Assembly (NCBI GenBank): GCA_902729315.2
Contig: LR746265.1
Span: 7,012,892-7,076,891 of the forward strand
Direction of reading: 5' to 3'
Source of the DNA: Spirodela intermedia
Lineage: Eukaryota > Streptophyta > Magnoliopsida > Alismatales > Araceae
DNA length: 64,000 nucleotides
Shown: positions 38,288-50,721 of the stretch, piece by piece
Layout: each line of letters starts with the position of its first letter
Numbering within the stretch: position 1 is the stretch's first letter
Translations under genes and position numbers: made by a program
Notes under the pieces: generated by a model
Told to the model about the DNA's origin: nothing
The model's database searches: none
The model's input: the letters and a program-made list of their open reading frames with translations, nothing else

Positions 38288-39013
38288 TGACGTGACTTAG
38301 TCGATGTATAGTTAAATCACACAAATTTAAAATTTATAAAACTAGAAAATATTAATTTTTAAATATTTAGAAGTATTTTTGAATAAAATATTAATTATAA
38401 TTTAATAAAATTGTAAATAAATAAATAAATTAGGTCAATCACATAGATGTAATATAATATCGGATAATTTTTCATAATTTTTCTCAAAGAATGTAATTTT
38501 TTATAAATTTTAGATTAAGAAATAAAAATAAAATATATTTAAAATTCATAAATAAGAAAAATAATAATGTGGATGTTAGGATGACGTCGACGAACGACAA
38601 ATACAAATGGGGTGAAAATAAAGTTTTGTCTGACAATTCTTATGTAAGTGATTATAAATAATTTAATTAATTAAATTAAGATCTATAAAAGTCAAAAGAA
38701 TCATAAATGAATGAAAAAAAGTTTGCTAAATTTAAATCATATAAATTATTATTAAATGAACTAAAAATTAAATTAAAAGTAGGAAAATAGAGTTCCGACG
38801 TTGCAATGGTGATACATCGATGATGTATCGAAATCTTAAGTGTTTGAAAGAATTATTATATAATGTCTATGGCCTCAAAGACTCTTCTTGAACAAGAATG
38901 ATGTGGGTAATCTCTAGATCTTTTCACAAAATCTAAAGATCAATAAAATAGGTCGTCGAATTATTTCTAGCGGTTGTCACCTGATAGAGAAGAGTTGAAT
39001 GGAAGTGGGGCGT
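38288..39013. repeat. Direct repeat R, copy 1
   Basis: Begins TGACGTGACTTAGTCG and runs about 726 bp to the start of copy 2 at 39014. Shared landmarks in the same order include AATTTATAAAACTAGAAAATAT, GAGTTCCGACGT, the CTCTAGA...AAGATCAAT segment and GGTTGTCACC. It is AT-rich and has no open frame. Confidence 0.8.
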
Positions 39014-39790
39014 TGACGTGACTTAGTCGTTATATAGTAAATCACATAAATTTAAAATTTATAAAACTAGAAAATATAATTTTTCAGATATTTAGAAGTA
39101 TTTCTGAATAAATATATCAATTATAATTCAATAAACTTCCAAAAATAGCAGTAAATTTCTAGGACGATCATAAGGATGTAATAGAATATTGGGTAATTAT
39201 TCACAATTTTTCTCAAAGAATACTATTTTCTATGAATTTTATACTAAGAAATAAAAATGAAATATATTTAAAATTCATTAAAAAGGAAAATAAGGGTGCA
39301 GACGTTAGGATAACGTTAGCGCTTGGCAAACGCGAATCGGGCAGAAATAGAGTTCCACTCAATAATTCTCACGTAAGCGATTATAGACGATTTAATTCAT
39401 CAAATTAAGATCTGTAAAAGTCGGAAGAATCGTAATTGAATAAAGTATATCTTGGTAAATTTAAATCACATAAATTATTACTAAATAAATCATAAATTAA
39501 GTTGAAAGCAGAAAAATAGAGTTCCGACGTCGCGGTGTTGATGTGTCGGTGATGTACTAGAATCTTGAGCATTCAGGAGGATCGTCGTGCAGCGTCCACG
39601 GCCTCGAAAGCTCTCTTTAGATAAGGACCACGTGGGCAATCTCTAGTCTCTTTAAGAAGTCTAGAGATCAATGAAATGGGTCGTCAAATCGTCTCTAGTG
39701 GTTGTCACCCGACAGAGCAGAAAAACAACGACTTTGCGGCTCTTTGGCGACTGTCACCTAACAGAGAGGAGTTGGATGAAGGTGGGGCAT
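39014..39790. repeat. Direct repeat R, copy 2
   Basis: Diverged copy of 38288-39013 with the same landmarks plus an insert of about 50 bp near its end (39718-39770). It is GC-richer than copy 1 at many shared positions, where copy 1 has T or A. It runs directly into repeat S copy 1. Confidence 0.8.
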
Positions 39791-40653
39791 GTGTCAGGGA
39801 GCTTCATCCTCATGTTCGCGTAGTAAAAGGAGGTTCTTCATCGCATCCGGTATGCTCTCAGGAGGTGGCCACTTGTCTCTTAGTGGATCGTCTTCTTCCC
39901 GACGACGGCTTATTTGTTGATCAATCAGAGATACTTTACTTGATAGATTCGCAATCCTTTTATTGTGAATCATTCAACAATTTTAGTAACAATGCTCCGT
40001 GAATCGTATTGACGAGATTTTCACTGATGATCCAGCAATTATGGTGGCTTAATCCTTCACTGGCAATTTGTAGGAAAGTCATGATAATGAGTAAAAAAAA
40101 AAAGAGTTTTGGCTCTAGGAGGATTTAAACTCGCACCGATTGCCCTGCCCTTTTGCGGGAAGGTGTGACGTGAGTTTAGTCCCACATCACTTGTGCACAG
40201 AAGTTTTTGGCAAATATATAATAATATTACTTTTACAATCAAGTCCCTTTCTCGCGCGTGTACGACCACGCCTTGCCCCATAGCCGCTAGCCACCGATGA
40301 CGTGGAAGGGAAGTGGTGAACACATGCCCCTATCGGTCCTAGCCACTTGAGCCTTTGCTCGTGGCTACTCCCTGACTACGCTTCCGACCCACTTGCGGAC
40401 CCGACTGGCCGATGAGTGCCCCCCATTTTACTATATTTTTATTTTTATTTCTTTTTCTTTATTTATCTCAAAAGTAAGATTATAAAAATTATATAAATTC
40501 ATATAAAATCACATAATTACCCAAAAATTCACGTTAATCAGTTGAAAACTACTTTTCACACTTTAACACAAATATAAGTCTATTTATCATGAGTTAAGGC
40601 TAAAACTATATTATTTACTAATTATTAACTCATGATAATGAAGACTTATCAGG
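39791..40653. repeat. Direct repeat S, copy 1
   Basis: Begins GTGTCAGGGAGCTTCATCCT and ends at CATGATAATGAAGACTTATCA. It contains an open stretch of about 70 codons, a snRNA-type USE/TATA pair (40178-40224), a GC-rich middle (CGACCACGCC to CCCGACTGGCC) and an AT-rich end with ATGAGTTAAGGCTAAAACTA. Confidence 0.85.
40178..40224 (+). promoter_or_regulatory. snRNA-type USE plus TATA in repeat S copy 1
   Basis: AGTCCCACATCA (40178-40189) matches the plant snRNA upstream sequence element RTCCCACATCG at all but the last base. A TATATAATA box begins at 40215, 37 bases from the USE start. That is close to the four-helical-turn spacing of RNA polymerase II-type plant snRNA promoters. Confidence 0.45.
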
Positions 40654-40656
40654 CAC

Positions 40657-41620
40657 GTGTCAAAGAGCTTCATCCTCAAATTTGCACAGCAAGAAGAGGT
40701 TCTTCATCGCATTTGGTAAGCTCTCAAGAGGTGGCGACTCATTTCCTAATAGATCATCCTCTTCTCGACAATGACTTATTTATCGATCAATTAGAGATAC
40801 TTTACTTAATGGATTCGTTATCCTTTTATTACAAATCATTTAACAATTTTTATAATAATATTCTGCGAGTTGTGTTGACAAGATTTTCGCTGATGATCAA
40901 ATAATTCTTGCGACTTAATCCTTTACTAGCGATCTACAAGAAAGTCGTGATTTAATCAGATAAAAATACAAGCTCTGTCTCTAGTAAGATTCAAACCCAT
41001 GCCGGTCACTTGCTTGTATGAGAGAGAGTGAAATAAGTACTCTAATATCTTTATAAAATGATGTCATCATGGTATATCATTGTTATAACTAAGAAGTACT
41101 TTAGACATTAAAATAAATGAAATCATTTCGGAGGTATGACTCGGGTTTAGTCCCACATCAATTGTATGTCAAAGTTTTAGACGAATATATAATAATATCA
41201 AATTTAGAAGCAATGAGTCCCTTTCTCGCATGTACGACCACTTCTTACTACACAGTCAATTAGTCACCAGTGACGTGGAATGGGAGTGGTACACATGTGA
41301 CTCCATCGGTCCAGCTACTTGAGTCCTTACTCGTAGCTCTGCCTAACTGTGCTTCTGACCTACTTGTAGGCCCGGCTGGCTAGCGGGTCCCCCCCTTTTT
41401 CTATTTTTCTATTTGATTTTCTTTTTTTCATTTATCTCAAAAATAAGATTATAAAAATCATATAAATTTATAGAAATTCACATAATTAACCAAAAATCAC
41501 ATTAATCAATTGAAAACCACTTTTTATAATTTAACACAAATATAAATCTATTTATCATGAGTTAAGGCTAAAACTATATTATTTATTAATTATTAACTCA
41601 TGATAATGAAAACTTATCAA
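40657..41620. repeat. Direct repeat S, copy 2
   Basis: Diverged copy of 39791-40653 carrying the same blocks in the same order, with about 100 extra bases around 41020-41135. Most differences from copy 1 are C-to-T or G-to-A, so this copy looks older or more heavily methylated. Confidence 0.85.
41149..41194 (+). promoter_or_regulatory. snRNA-type USE plus TATA in repeat S copy 2
   Basis: AGTCCCACATCA (41149-41160) with TATATAATA at 41186 has exactly the same 37-base spacing as copy 1. The intervening sequence has diverged noticeably while both elements are intact. Confidence 0.45.
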
Positions 41621-44600
41621 TATGTTATCTTTATTCCCCAAGTAAAGAAATTATCAAGATTATCTTATTTTTGTCAACCTTTTTTGATGATTGAGCAAGT
41701 GTTGTCCCAACCATGTCATCCTCAAGTGGTTGTCTTGCCTCTAATCGATTGAGGAAAGTGATATGAGAAAGGTAGCTTGTCCCAGATATAGCTAGAGTAC
41801 ACAGGTCTCCTCATCCTTATATGCTGAATACCCTCAAACTTTCTGAATTTGTCACTCTAAATGGCTAAATTTGATTAGACCAACCTAATTTAATCTTAAC
41901 TAAGTGGTTTAGATTGTGCCAAGTATGTGAGGTATTGAAACACAAGTATGTTGAAGATCACTTATCTAGATGTCATCACTCTCCTATATGTGTGACATGT
42001 AGAACAATTATAAGAAAGATTGTTCTTAGGTATCACTACTCTGTGTTCTCTATAAAGACATGCAAGATTGCCTAATTGAGTTCTCTACAAGTTATTTAAA
42101 TTGATTGTTTATTGATAATTGCATTGCACATTATAATCATTTTAAAAGGTATCTATTTATTGAAAAAGATTGATTTTTCAAAACTTTTAAGGTTTGCAAA
42201 TTTATTGTAATTTTTTTCTAGTAAAATAAGAAAATTCTGCCAAAAAGGGTAGTGAAGACATCTATTGTGTCTAGACCTTTTGTAAGGATATCACTCCTAT
42301 TTGTGAAATATCAGCTTATAACTCATCAAATGGAGCAATTGAAAGAAAAATAGTCTTTAATTGATATGGGTAAGTCTTGTTGAATGGGATTATTATTTTT
42401 TAAAATAAAAACTTAAAATGAAAGAATGAACAAACTCAAAATATTTGGATGTCTAGGTTTGTCTAATTAGGCGGGAAATGTACAAAAATGAGACTTGGAC
42501 CAAAAGTCATAGGTATTGTTTTGATTGATTACATTGAAAACACTGACCTTTCATTCTATTGCGATGAAATTGGTCTTTAGAAAAGAAAAAATCACTAATG
42601 GAATAACCAATGGGTTCCAAGCTAAAAGTAAGGGATGCAGTTCAAAAGAATGCTATATTAGTTTTATGTGTACTATATTAAAAACTTGCTTATAACTGTT
42701 ATGAGTTTTACAAGATTAATAATAGAAATGTGTCTATTGTAAGTGATCATTGTATGCCCATTATGCTCCTCACAAATAAGGGTACTTCAGCCCACCAAAA
42801 GGTGAGAGTGAGATGAAGAAAAATAAAACAAGAAAATTTAGAGAAAGATCTAGAAAAGATGTACCATTCCCACTACCCTCTTCTTAGAGTTTAAACTCAA
42901 TTGTTGTGTCCTCATGCATGTAGAAACATCAAACATTAGTTACGAGCCAAACTTTTAATGACACCATCACATTAGAGTTTCTCTAGTGAGAAATCAAACA
43001 ATTGAAACCTTCACAAAGTGAGGAATTCTAACTTTCTAGTGTTCTAGTTCTGGAAGATGATTCTTATTATAGATCCTAAGTTGGCTAGAACTTTGCAATC
43101 AAGTGGAAGATGACTGAAGCTTGTAATTCATTATGTATTTTACTTAGTATATAAGGGAACCCAAGGACATGGGAATATATGCATTACTCGAAGAGGAGAG
43201 TAGGTCAAGTGATCAAACACTAAGATTGTGTGAAATACGTTTTATGCTGTCAATATTCTATAGCCACACCATAGATTAAGAAATAAAAAAAAGGGTATTT
43301 CTATTCAGTCCTCGTTTTGGTGACACATTGTCATATAATATGCAGCAACGAGTTGAGAGTGATTTATGCCACTAGTTACTTGTATGCTAACATTTATTGA
43401 CATTTGATTAAAATATTGAAATAATTTTCTGAATGTAAACTCATCTTCTTGACACCATTATCTACATTTGATAAATCATATTTTGATTGCCCAAAAATAT
43501 TTTGATGATGCCAAATCCATATATAATAAAATAATAAAATCATATTTACATTTGATCAATCATATCATAAGAACCCATTCAAACAATCATATTTGAAATA
43601 ATGATCATAAGATATTTGAAAAGTAACTGATGACATTTAAGGTGTGTACACATTCTCCTAAATTGGAAAAAATAATTTTCACTATGGCAAATGCACATGT
43701 AGTTTAAAGTGTTAAGAAAAAGATTTAAACTTAACATCATATGCCAATAATTTAAGAATAAAGACGTTGAATTCTTATGTCAAATCACTCTTTACTTTTG
43801 AAATATATTATTCTTAAGACCGGAATTTGACATTATGATTATTAATTCTAGGAAAATATAAATGATAGGGTTAAAATGCTCATATAAAACCTCAATTGCA
43901 GTATTGTAGATTCATTATTTTATTTCAGTGAATATTAACGAATTACCATTATGCCTATTGGAGCTCGCTTTGCACATTTGATCTATTATTATCATATATG
44001 TACATATCATGGCTTCAACTATTTGTTATTAGGCTAGATAAACAATATACTTGTGGAATTATAGGGGCATCATCTTTGATATTTCTATTGGATTTTCTAT
44101 GTGGGAAAGGGGACTGTTGAGGAGATGAAAGAGAAAGAAAGATCATATCGAAACTATTGATCCCAAGTTGGCAAGATAAACTAAGAGAGGGGTATTATTT
44201 TTAATTTTTCTAATTATTAAATTTACAATCTTTTTAGTAATCTTCCTTTTAATGAATTAGGGGTGGCTCACATATAATTTCTATATTGGAGGAGAATTTT
44301 ACAATCAATAAAAGGTTTTTAAAGTACTTTAGCTTGTGTGACCTATGTCTACTTCACAAGTCAACTAACTTTAGGTTTTCACCAACCATACCTTGTGATT
44401 ATAGCTGATTTATGAGCTCAACTCTCCTTTCGTCATATAATCCTCAAGTCTACATATCTATGGTAGAAGCTACACTTCCAGTAGCCTTCACTAAGACGTG
44501 AGCACATCACATGCCTCACGCTCTATGAAGCACATCTTATGATGCAGTTAATTTAACACCAATCTAAGTGCATCAAATGACACATCCTAGTTTCAGCCTA

Positions 44601-44660
44601 GTTCAATTGGACTAGAAGCTCAGAATGTCTAAAAGATGTAAGCTGATGCAGATTTAGTTC
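41621..44660. other. AT-rich spacer, probably old transposon sequence
   Basis: No intact ORF, RNA gene or recognisable repeat pair. It precedes the gypsy remnant and may include its worn 5' LTR, which I could not delimit. Confidence 0.4.
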
Positions 44661-47250
44661 AACATGGTATAATAAGAGTTTGGGACTTTTCTTAAATGTC
44701 TAAATTTAATTTTCTTATTTTTTTTATTAGTTTTCTTAGTTTTCAATATTAGGCGCCCAAATAACTCATTTTTGTTTAAGATGGCCCTCTATTTAGGCCA
44801 AGAAGATTCTATCTATTCTATGAATTTTATTCTCCCTTTTGAGGCCTTTGCTAGTGGACTTCAACAACCCTATGGATTCAAAGAATGTTTTCTTGATCAT
44901 TTGGACTTAGGATCAAATCCTTGTGTACTCAAGGGTCAAAGTTTCCTCATTTTATAAACTTAGGGTGAAGAACTTAATAGTAATAAAGTCATTGTGGATT
45001 CAGATCTCAAAAATCTACTACGTCAACTATGTCAAAGTATAGCTACATCAAATTGTATCATAGTAAGGTCAATGTTATAGATTCAATATATGAAGATGTT
45101 AGAAGGTAAAGTATTATTGATCAACAAAATGAAGCTTTTTAATGTATGATTTATTTCAAGGACAGCATTTGTTTATTTTCAACAATGTATTGAATGAAAT
45201 GTTGAACTTATAAATGTTATATTAAAATAAAGTTCATTATGAACGTATGCACTAAAATTTCATTCTTAAGCCCAAACTACTTAAAAGGAAAATGATTTGT
45301 CATTCTCACCAAAAAAAATCAAATGACACAGAAAATTCAAAAATTAAATCCAATAATGATGATCGTAAATATTTTATTCATCATCCTATAATTAAAAATT
45401 ATCCTAGATTAAGTTGTAGAAGTTGAAATATTTTTTAAATATATGAAAATTTCTGATGATCAACAAGTTAACCTAGTTACACATAAACTAAGAGGAGGAA
45501 CATCTTTTATGGTGAAATCAACTTCAAATCATGTGTGAGAGTAAACAAAGATCTAATACAACATTCAAAAAAGGTGAAGGAATTATTGAAGTCTAGCTTT
45601 CTTCTCCAAGGTTAAGAACATATTTTATATCAATAGTACTAAAATTGTATATTGAAAAAAAACTCTATGACAGAATATGATGAAGAAGTTTATAGACTCT
45701 CTTCTAAGGTTGAGTTGATTGAATCTGAATCCTATATGATCTAAATTTAATTATGATCTTAGATGAGATCTTGAGTAAACGATTGTCTTACAATCAATTT
45801 GTAAGTTAAATGACATTGTTCTACCATCTGAATGTGTTTAACATTTATTGGAAAAGGAAAGTTAGATCTCAAAATTCTAACATTATGCCAAAATTTTATG
45901 CTAACAAGTCAAGATGAGCATCCATGTCATTTGTTTCAACTACTTAAATAGGAATGACCATTGCTACACCAAAATCGAAAGGATCGATTCCATCCAAGTG
46001 AGTTCTACACAAAAAAATCTTAATGTGTAAAACGCTGCTAAGTCAAATATCTATCCCAAACTTGGTTGGTGAATTTCGTATAGGCTATTGAAGAAGAAGA
46101 TGATAATAGAATAGAAAGTCAAGATGAAGTTCATGAAAAAATTATTAAGAGTGATGAAGAGGACTATTCTTATTTTCTATTGATCAGAAGGTTGATGTAC
46201 ACACCAAAGAAGGATGATGATCCATAAAAACATTATATATTTTGATCAAGATGTACTATGAATGAAAATTCAATGATTGTTGTAATAAGGGAAAATATTT
46301 TTTCCTCTAATATGGTGCAAAAATTAGGATTGATGACATAAAAACATCATCATCCACATAAAATTCGACGCAATAAAAAATATTCTTAGACAAAAGTTAC
46401 AAAGATAAATTTGGTAAAATTTTAACTAGTAAAGTTTATTTTGATCAAATTTTAATTGATAAAATATGTCACCTTATTTTACAAAGGTCATAACAATCTT
46501 GTTTGGATGTAACTCATCAAGGTACAGAAAATTACTGTCTTTAATAACAATATTCTGAAATTTTGATGTCCAATACAAGAAATTAATTTCCTTAATACTA
46601 TGAAAGTGAAAAAACAAGTGATGATGATTGATAGGGCAGACTTTTTACAAATTTGACTGAAATATCTAAATTATTTGAACCTTTCAGAAAGATGGAAATA
46701 TATCAAAATCTTCAAATTCTATACTTGAGGCTTTACAAAAAGTGTTGAATGAATTTTAATGCAAAATTTACCCAGTCATCTTCCTCCAATGAGAGATATA
46801 GAGTATCACATTAACCTAATTCTGAAGTCGAGTTTACCAAATTTGTCTCATTATAGAATGAGTTCCATAGACATCAAAATTACATGAAATATATAGAAGA
46901 ATTGTTAGAAAGGAATTTTATTTGTGAAGGTATGAGCCCATGCTATGTCCTTATGTAGTTAGTTCAAAAAAAAATAGAAACTAGGATATGTATAGTTTGT
47001 AGGGAAATTAACAAGATGACTATCAAATATATATTTACTACTCTAAGATTAGATGATAGTTTGTTATCTTGTGTACCTCAGTAATTTTTAAGAAAGTAGA
47101 TCTTAAATATGGTTATTTATTTTTAAGACTAAAATTAGAATTTATGAATGACTGCTAATTTTATTTCCCATATCAAGTGAAAAAGCACATTTATGAGAGT
47201 GATGAGTCAGATAATATAACCATTTATTGAAAAAACAATTATGATCTATT
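44661..47250 (+). mobile_element. Degenerate Ty3/gypsy retrotransposon
   Basis: Pol domains are readable across many stops and frameshifts, in the expected order. A gag-like stretch lies at about 45560-45800 (EHILYQ, TEYDEEFYRLSSKVEL). A retropepsin-region match lies at about 46120-46340 (RRLMYTPKKDDD, SRCTMNE, MVQKLGL). Reverse transcriptase is at about 46780-47130 ([50 protein letters not shown]). TGGTAT followed by AATAAGAG at 44665 could be a worn initiator-Met tRNA primer-binding site. No intact ORF survives. LTR boundaries were not found; RNase H and integrase are not readable. Confidence 0.8.
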
Positions 47251-50155
47251 GATATCTCTTCAATTGTTGTAGACAAATTAGTCAAATTTTGAATATTTAT
47301 AAACAAATTTAAAACAAGAATTTAAACTTTTGTGAATTCAGGTCATCCACAAGAATGCTGGTCAGTCTTGATATGATTTTTTTCATTTAAAATAATTTTT
47401 TAAATAAAAATAAATAAGGAAGATTAAAAAAAAAATCTTATCCACGCTTTAAGTCTTCCAAGTTACTTGAGCTCTAACTCTTTGAATTTTGATGTGTTAC
47501 CACATTCAACATTCATAAGTAACTCAAGCCTAGTAAAACATTCCAAAGAAAATTTCAGAGAAAAATGGAAAAAAAAGAAACCCAAATGACAAAAAATCGA
47601 CATAAAATTGAAAAAACAAGGGAGGAGAGAGAAAATATGATTGCATGCAAGGTGTCTACACAAGTAGTGAAATGGAAACTGAGTAATAGTTCCAAATAAA
47701 TCACTTTGACCTTGATTAATTAAAATTTCATCAGAAAATCATGAAAATACTAGTAGAAAAACCAGAAAATGCCGATAGAGTGACTTTGCTAGTAGAGAAA
47801 TAAGAAAATATTTCACAACTTAAATCTATATAAACTTGACTCATTTATGAAATTAAATTTCCTCGAATGATCTTAAACAAGCTATGCATTAGAATCACTC
47901 TCTTTCTCTAGCACAAAAGATATTGGACATTCAAATTGATTTGCAGGAGATATTGGACATTCATTCTCTTAAAATTTTGTTTTTATTTTTATTTAACTTT
48001 CATTTTAACATTATATTTCTTTAGAAAATTAAATAATTTGTTTAAAATACCATTGTATAACCCAATATTTACTTTGAAAATAAATAAAATCATCCATGTT
48101 GATTCAACTTGGACTCACTAACATTTCATAATTTTATTTTAAGAGTTCAATCATAAATTTAAAATTACATGCATTGCTTAATCTACAATGATTAGTGTGC
48201 ATCAAATACAAGGTTCAACTATCACATAATTTCACCCTAACTTCTCTTTTAGATTCACAACCATAGAACGCCTAGTGCTGACTACAAGGATCATTTCTCC
48301 TGAATTATAATTAAATATTTAATCATATTTTTTTTGACACAAGGAAGAATTTCACATGAGATATTTCTAGTCCTTGGTGTTCACTTGAATTGCACTCGAT
48401 TTATTTCCTCCTCTTAATATGGAAAAGTTGGCTGAATGTAAAAAATATTGGTGGTTTTATCAGGTCATGAATAATTGTTCATTGATCAATGTAATCTCAT
48501 CAACTCATTGTTTACTTGAAATTTGACCCAGCTTCAATGACCCCTCAAACGTGACAAAGGGAAGAGAATGAATCTAACGTAATCAAATGATAGAATAAAT
48601 GATAAAATTAGTTTGAATGAAAAGTTAATCTATCTATGGCTAGGATTATAAAGATGTCCCAAATCTAGATCTTACACAAACCTTATTGTGCATTAGTCCT
48701 AGGCCAAGTGATTCTTGATCCGTGATGATTTTGATGTGATCTAGGTAATCTCTTCTCCACGATGATCTTGAGCACAAGAATGTCATTGATCAGGCTTTGA
48801 TTTCTCTTCTATTTTCTTCGACTAGCCACTACTAGAGAGAGTTAAAAAGTACCTTCCAAGAAGGGGGTGAGATGTCTTAATTCTCTCAAGAAGTAGGCCC
48901 CTTCAATTGATGGTTATGATTAATAATTGACTCTTTTAGTGGACGGCCCGGATTTTTCTATGAAAGCGATGCTCTAATCATACTCTTAATCTCATCTTAA
49001 GGCACCCTAAGATGTGCAGCCTAGATCTCATCTCTTGATAGTTGTTTTAGGTCTAAATGGGCTAATCCAAAGTGATGTGCTCTCTTGGGCCCATAAATAT
49101 ATTAGGTTGGCCTTCTCCATAAGACTTCGGGTTTTCATTGGGGTGAAGGCTTAAGTTTCTTCTAATTCTAACTCATAAGTCTTTGCAATCAAATAATTAT
49201 AAAAAAAATATAAGAAAATCATCACTTGACTTTATAAAAGTCTGGTGAGGTTAGTCTCATAATATAAGTAAAATAATATATATTAAGATTTAAAATTATA
49301 TAATATTATGAATGTCATAATGAATTAATAACACATGTATAATTATATTTTCTATCAATTAATTAGTATCTATATATGAGATATTAATATATAGATACAA
49401 CTATTAATTCATAATTATGAATGGACTTTACTTTCAGTCTTATATCCAACCCGATAGAGATCATAGCAGTGTTGAACTATATACATTATGTCATATTACT
49501 TTATGTGGATAATATATAGTATATTATTGTGTATGAGTCCTTAGAATAAAAATACTAGCCTTGTCAAGCTAGATAATATAAGAAAATAAGACGTAAGCCT
49601 AGGGGATACAAACTTATTTAATGACCGATCAATCTCGGCTGAAAAATTATTGTATGGATGATATGTACCTCCTAGCACACAAAGAAGGGTTCATCTCAAC
49701 ATGTAAATTGGTTTCTATTTAACTTTTGAAGAAATCAAGGGCTTGTGGTGGTTGACTTGAAAATTAAATTTAAATATTGGTTCTGGTTCTTTCTTGTATT
49801 CCTTTTAATTAACAATATGCTTGGAACTGCTGCATGCATCTATTAAAGGGAAGGCTCCAGTGGTGGAGGGTGATGGTGACTCCTGATGATGAAGTTGCAG
49901 CTGTTCTATAGAAATTCATCATCGTTCATAAGTTTACAATAGATATAGTAAAAATGGAATTATTTTCCAAAGTTGGTTGTATCTAATTCAAGGGTTTGTG
50001 TGCTTTTCAGCTCCCTTGGATTGTTGAAGTTAGCGACAAATCCAGAACTCGTTGTTAAATTTATATGCTGCTGAAGATTATCAGCCTCTTTTTTCCAGTC
50101 TCTCGGTCTAATTAAGCATATTCCAAATATTATTTTTACCCAAAAAAGATTAAAT
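47251..50155. other. AT-rich spacer with short inverted repeat
   Basis: No gene was recognised. A 12-bp perfect inverted repeat, GTATCTATATAT at 49366-49377 and its complement at 49387-49398 with a 9-base loop, lies in very AT-rich sequence. Confidence 0.4.
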
Positions 50156-50156
50156 T

Positions 50157-50162
50157 ACTCTC

Positions 50163-50193
<31 letters not shown>

Positions 50194-50270
50194 CTCCCCA
50201 TCGAGTCCATTGGAACAACGTCCCTGCCACCCATGAGGAAGAGGGAGAGAGAGAGAGAGAGAGAGAGGCT
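50157..50270. repeat. CT tract and facing GA tract, hairpin potential
   Basis: (CT)n with the flank CTTCCTCCCC at about 50157-50200, and GAGGAAGAGGGAGAGA...GAGAGG at about 50233-50269, are complementary and separated by some 35 bases. A transcript from either strand could form a stem of roughly 30 bp. Confidence 0.6.
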
Positions 50271-50533
50271 GCCCAAGTCCAAGCACATAGGGATCCTGTA
50301 TCTGTATTAAACTATGTGATGATATTCATACCTACGACTCCGAATCAAAAGTTTTACCCTAATCAAGTTTGCAATAACATAATAAAACATGGCGTAAACC
50401 AAGTGATCACGGCTGAAGCTGTTTGGTCCTCAAGCTTCTTCCTCCGGAGAAAGGTAACAAGGGTTTGATAAAGATGAGGTTCCTGTAAAGATTGCTTTAG
50501 AAAAAAAAGGTATGTTGATCCCAAGAAACACAT

Positions 50534-50721
50534 GGGGCCGGTTTGATAAACTAGGGTTAACCTAACCTTGATTCCGGATGTTACTTGATCATATCTTTTT
50601 TTAGTCTTTTTAGCTTGATAGCAGCCAAAGTAGGGTTAAGCGATCTGGTTTCTACTATTCTTACAATTTTAGTCCAATAAGTTAACGCGGCTTTATTCGT
50701 GTTTATCTCAAACCAGGCTCC
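50534..50721. mobile_element. MITE-like element, 188 bp
   Basis: The left end GGGGCCGGTTTGATAAAC is matched by the complement of the right end (GGAGCCTGGTTTGAGATAAAC), giving imperfect terminal inverted repeats of about 20 bp around a short non-coding AT-rich core. No convincing target-site duplication was seen, so the superfamily is undetermined. Confidence 0.5.

Noticed and set aside
40118-41010. tRNA-like B-box phrases in the S repeats (around 40118 and 40990, minus strand)
   Set aside because: There is no matching A box at the right distance and no cloverleaf, so they are not called as tRNA genes or SINEs.
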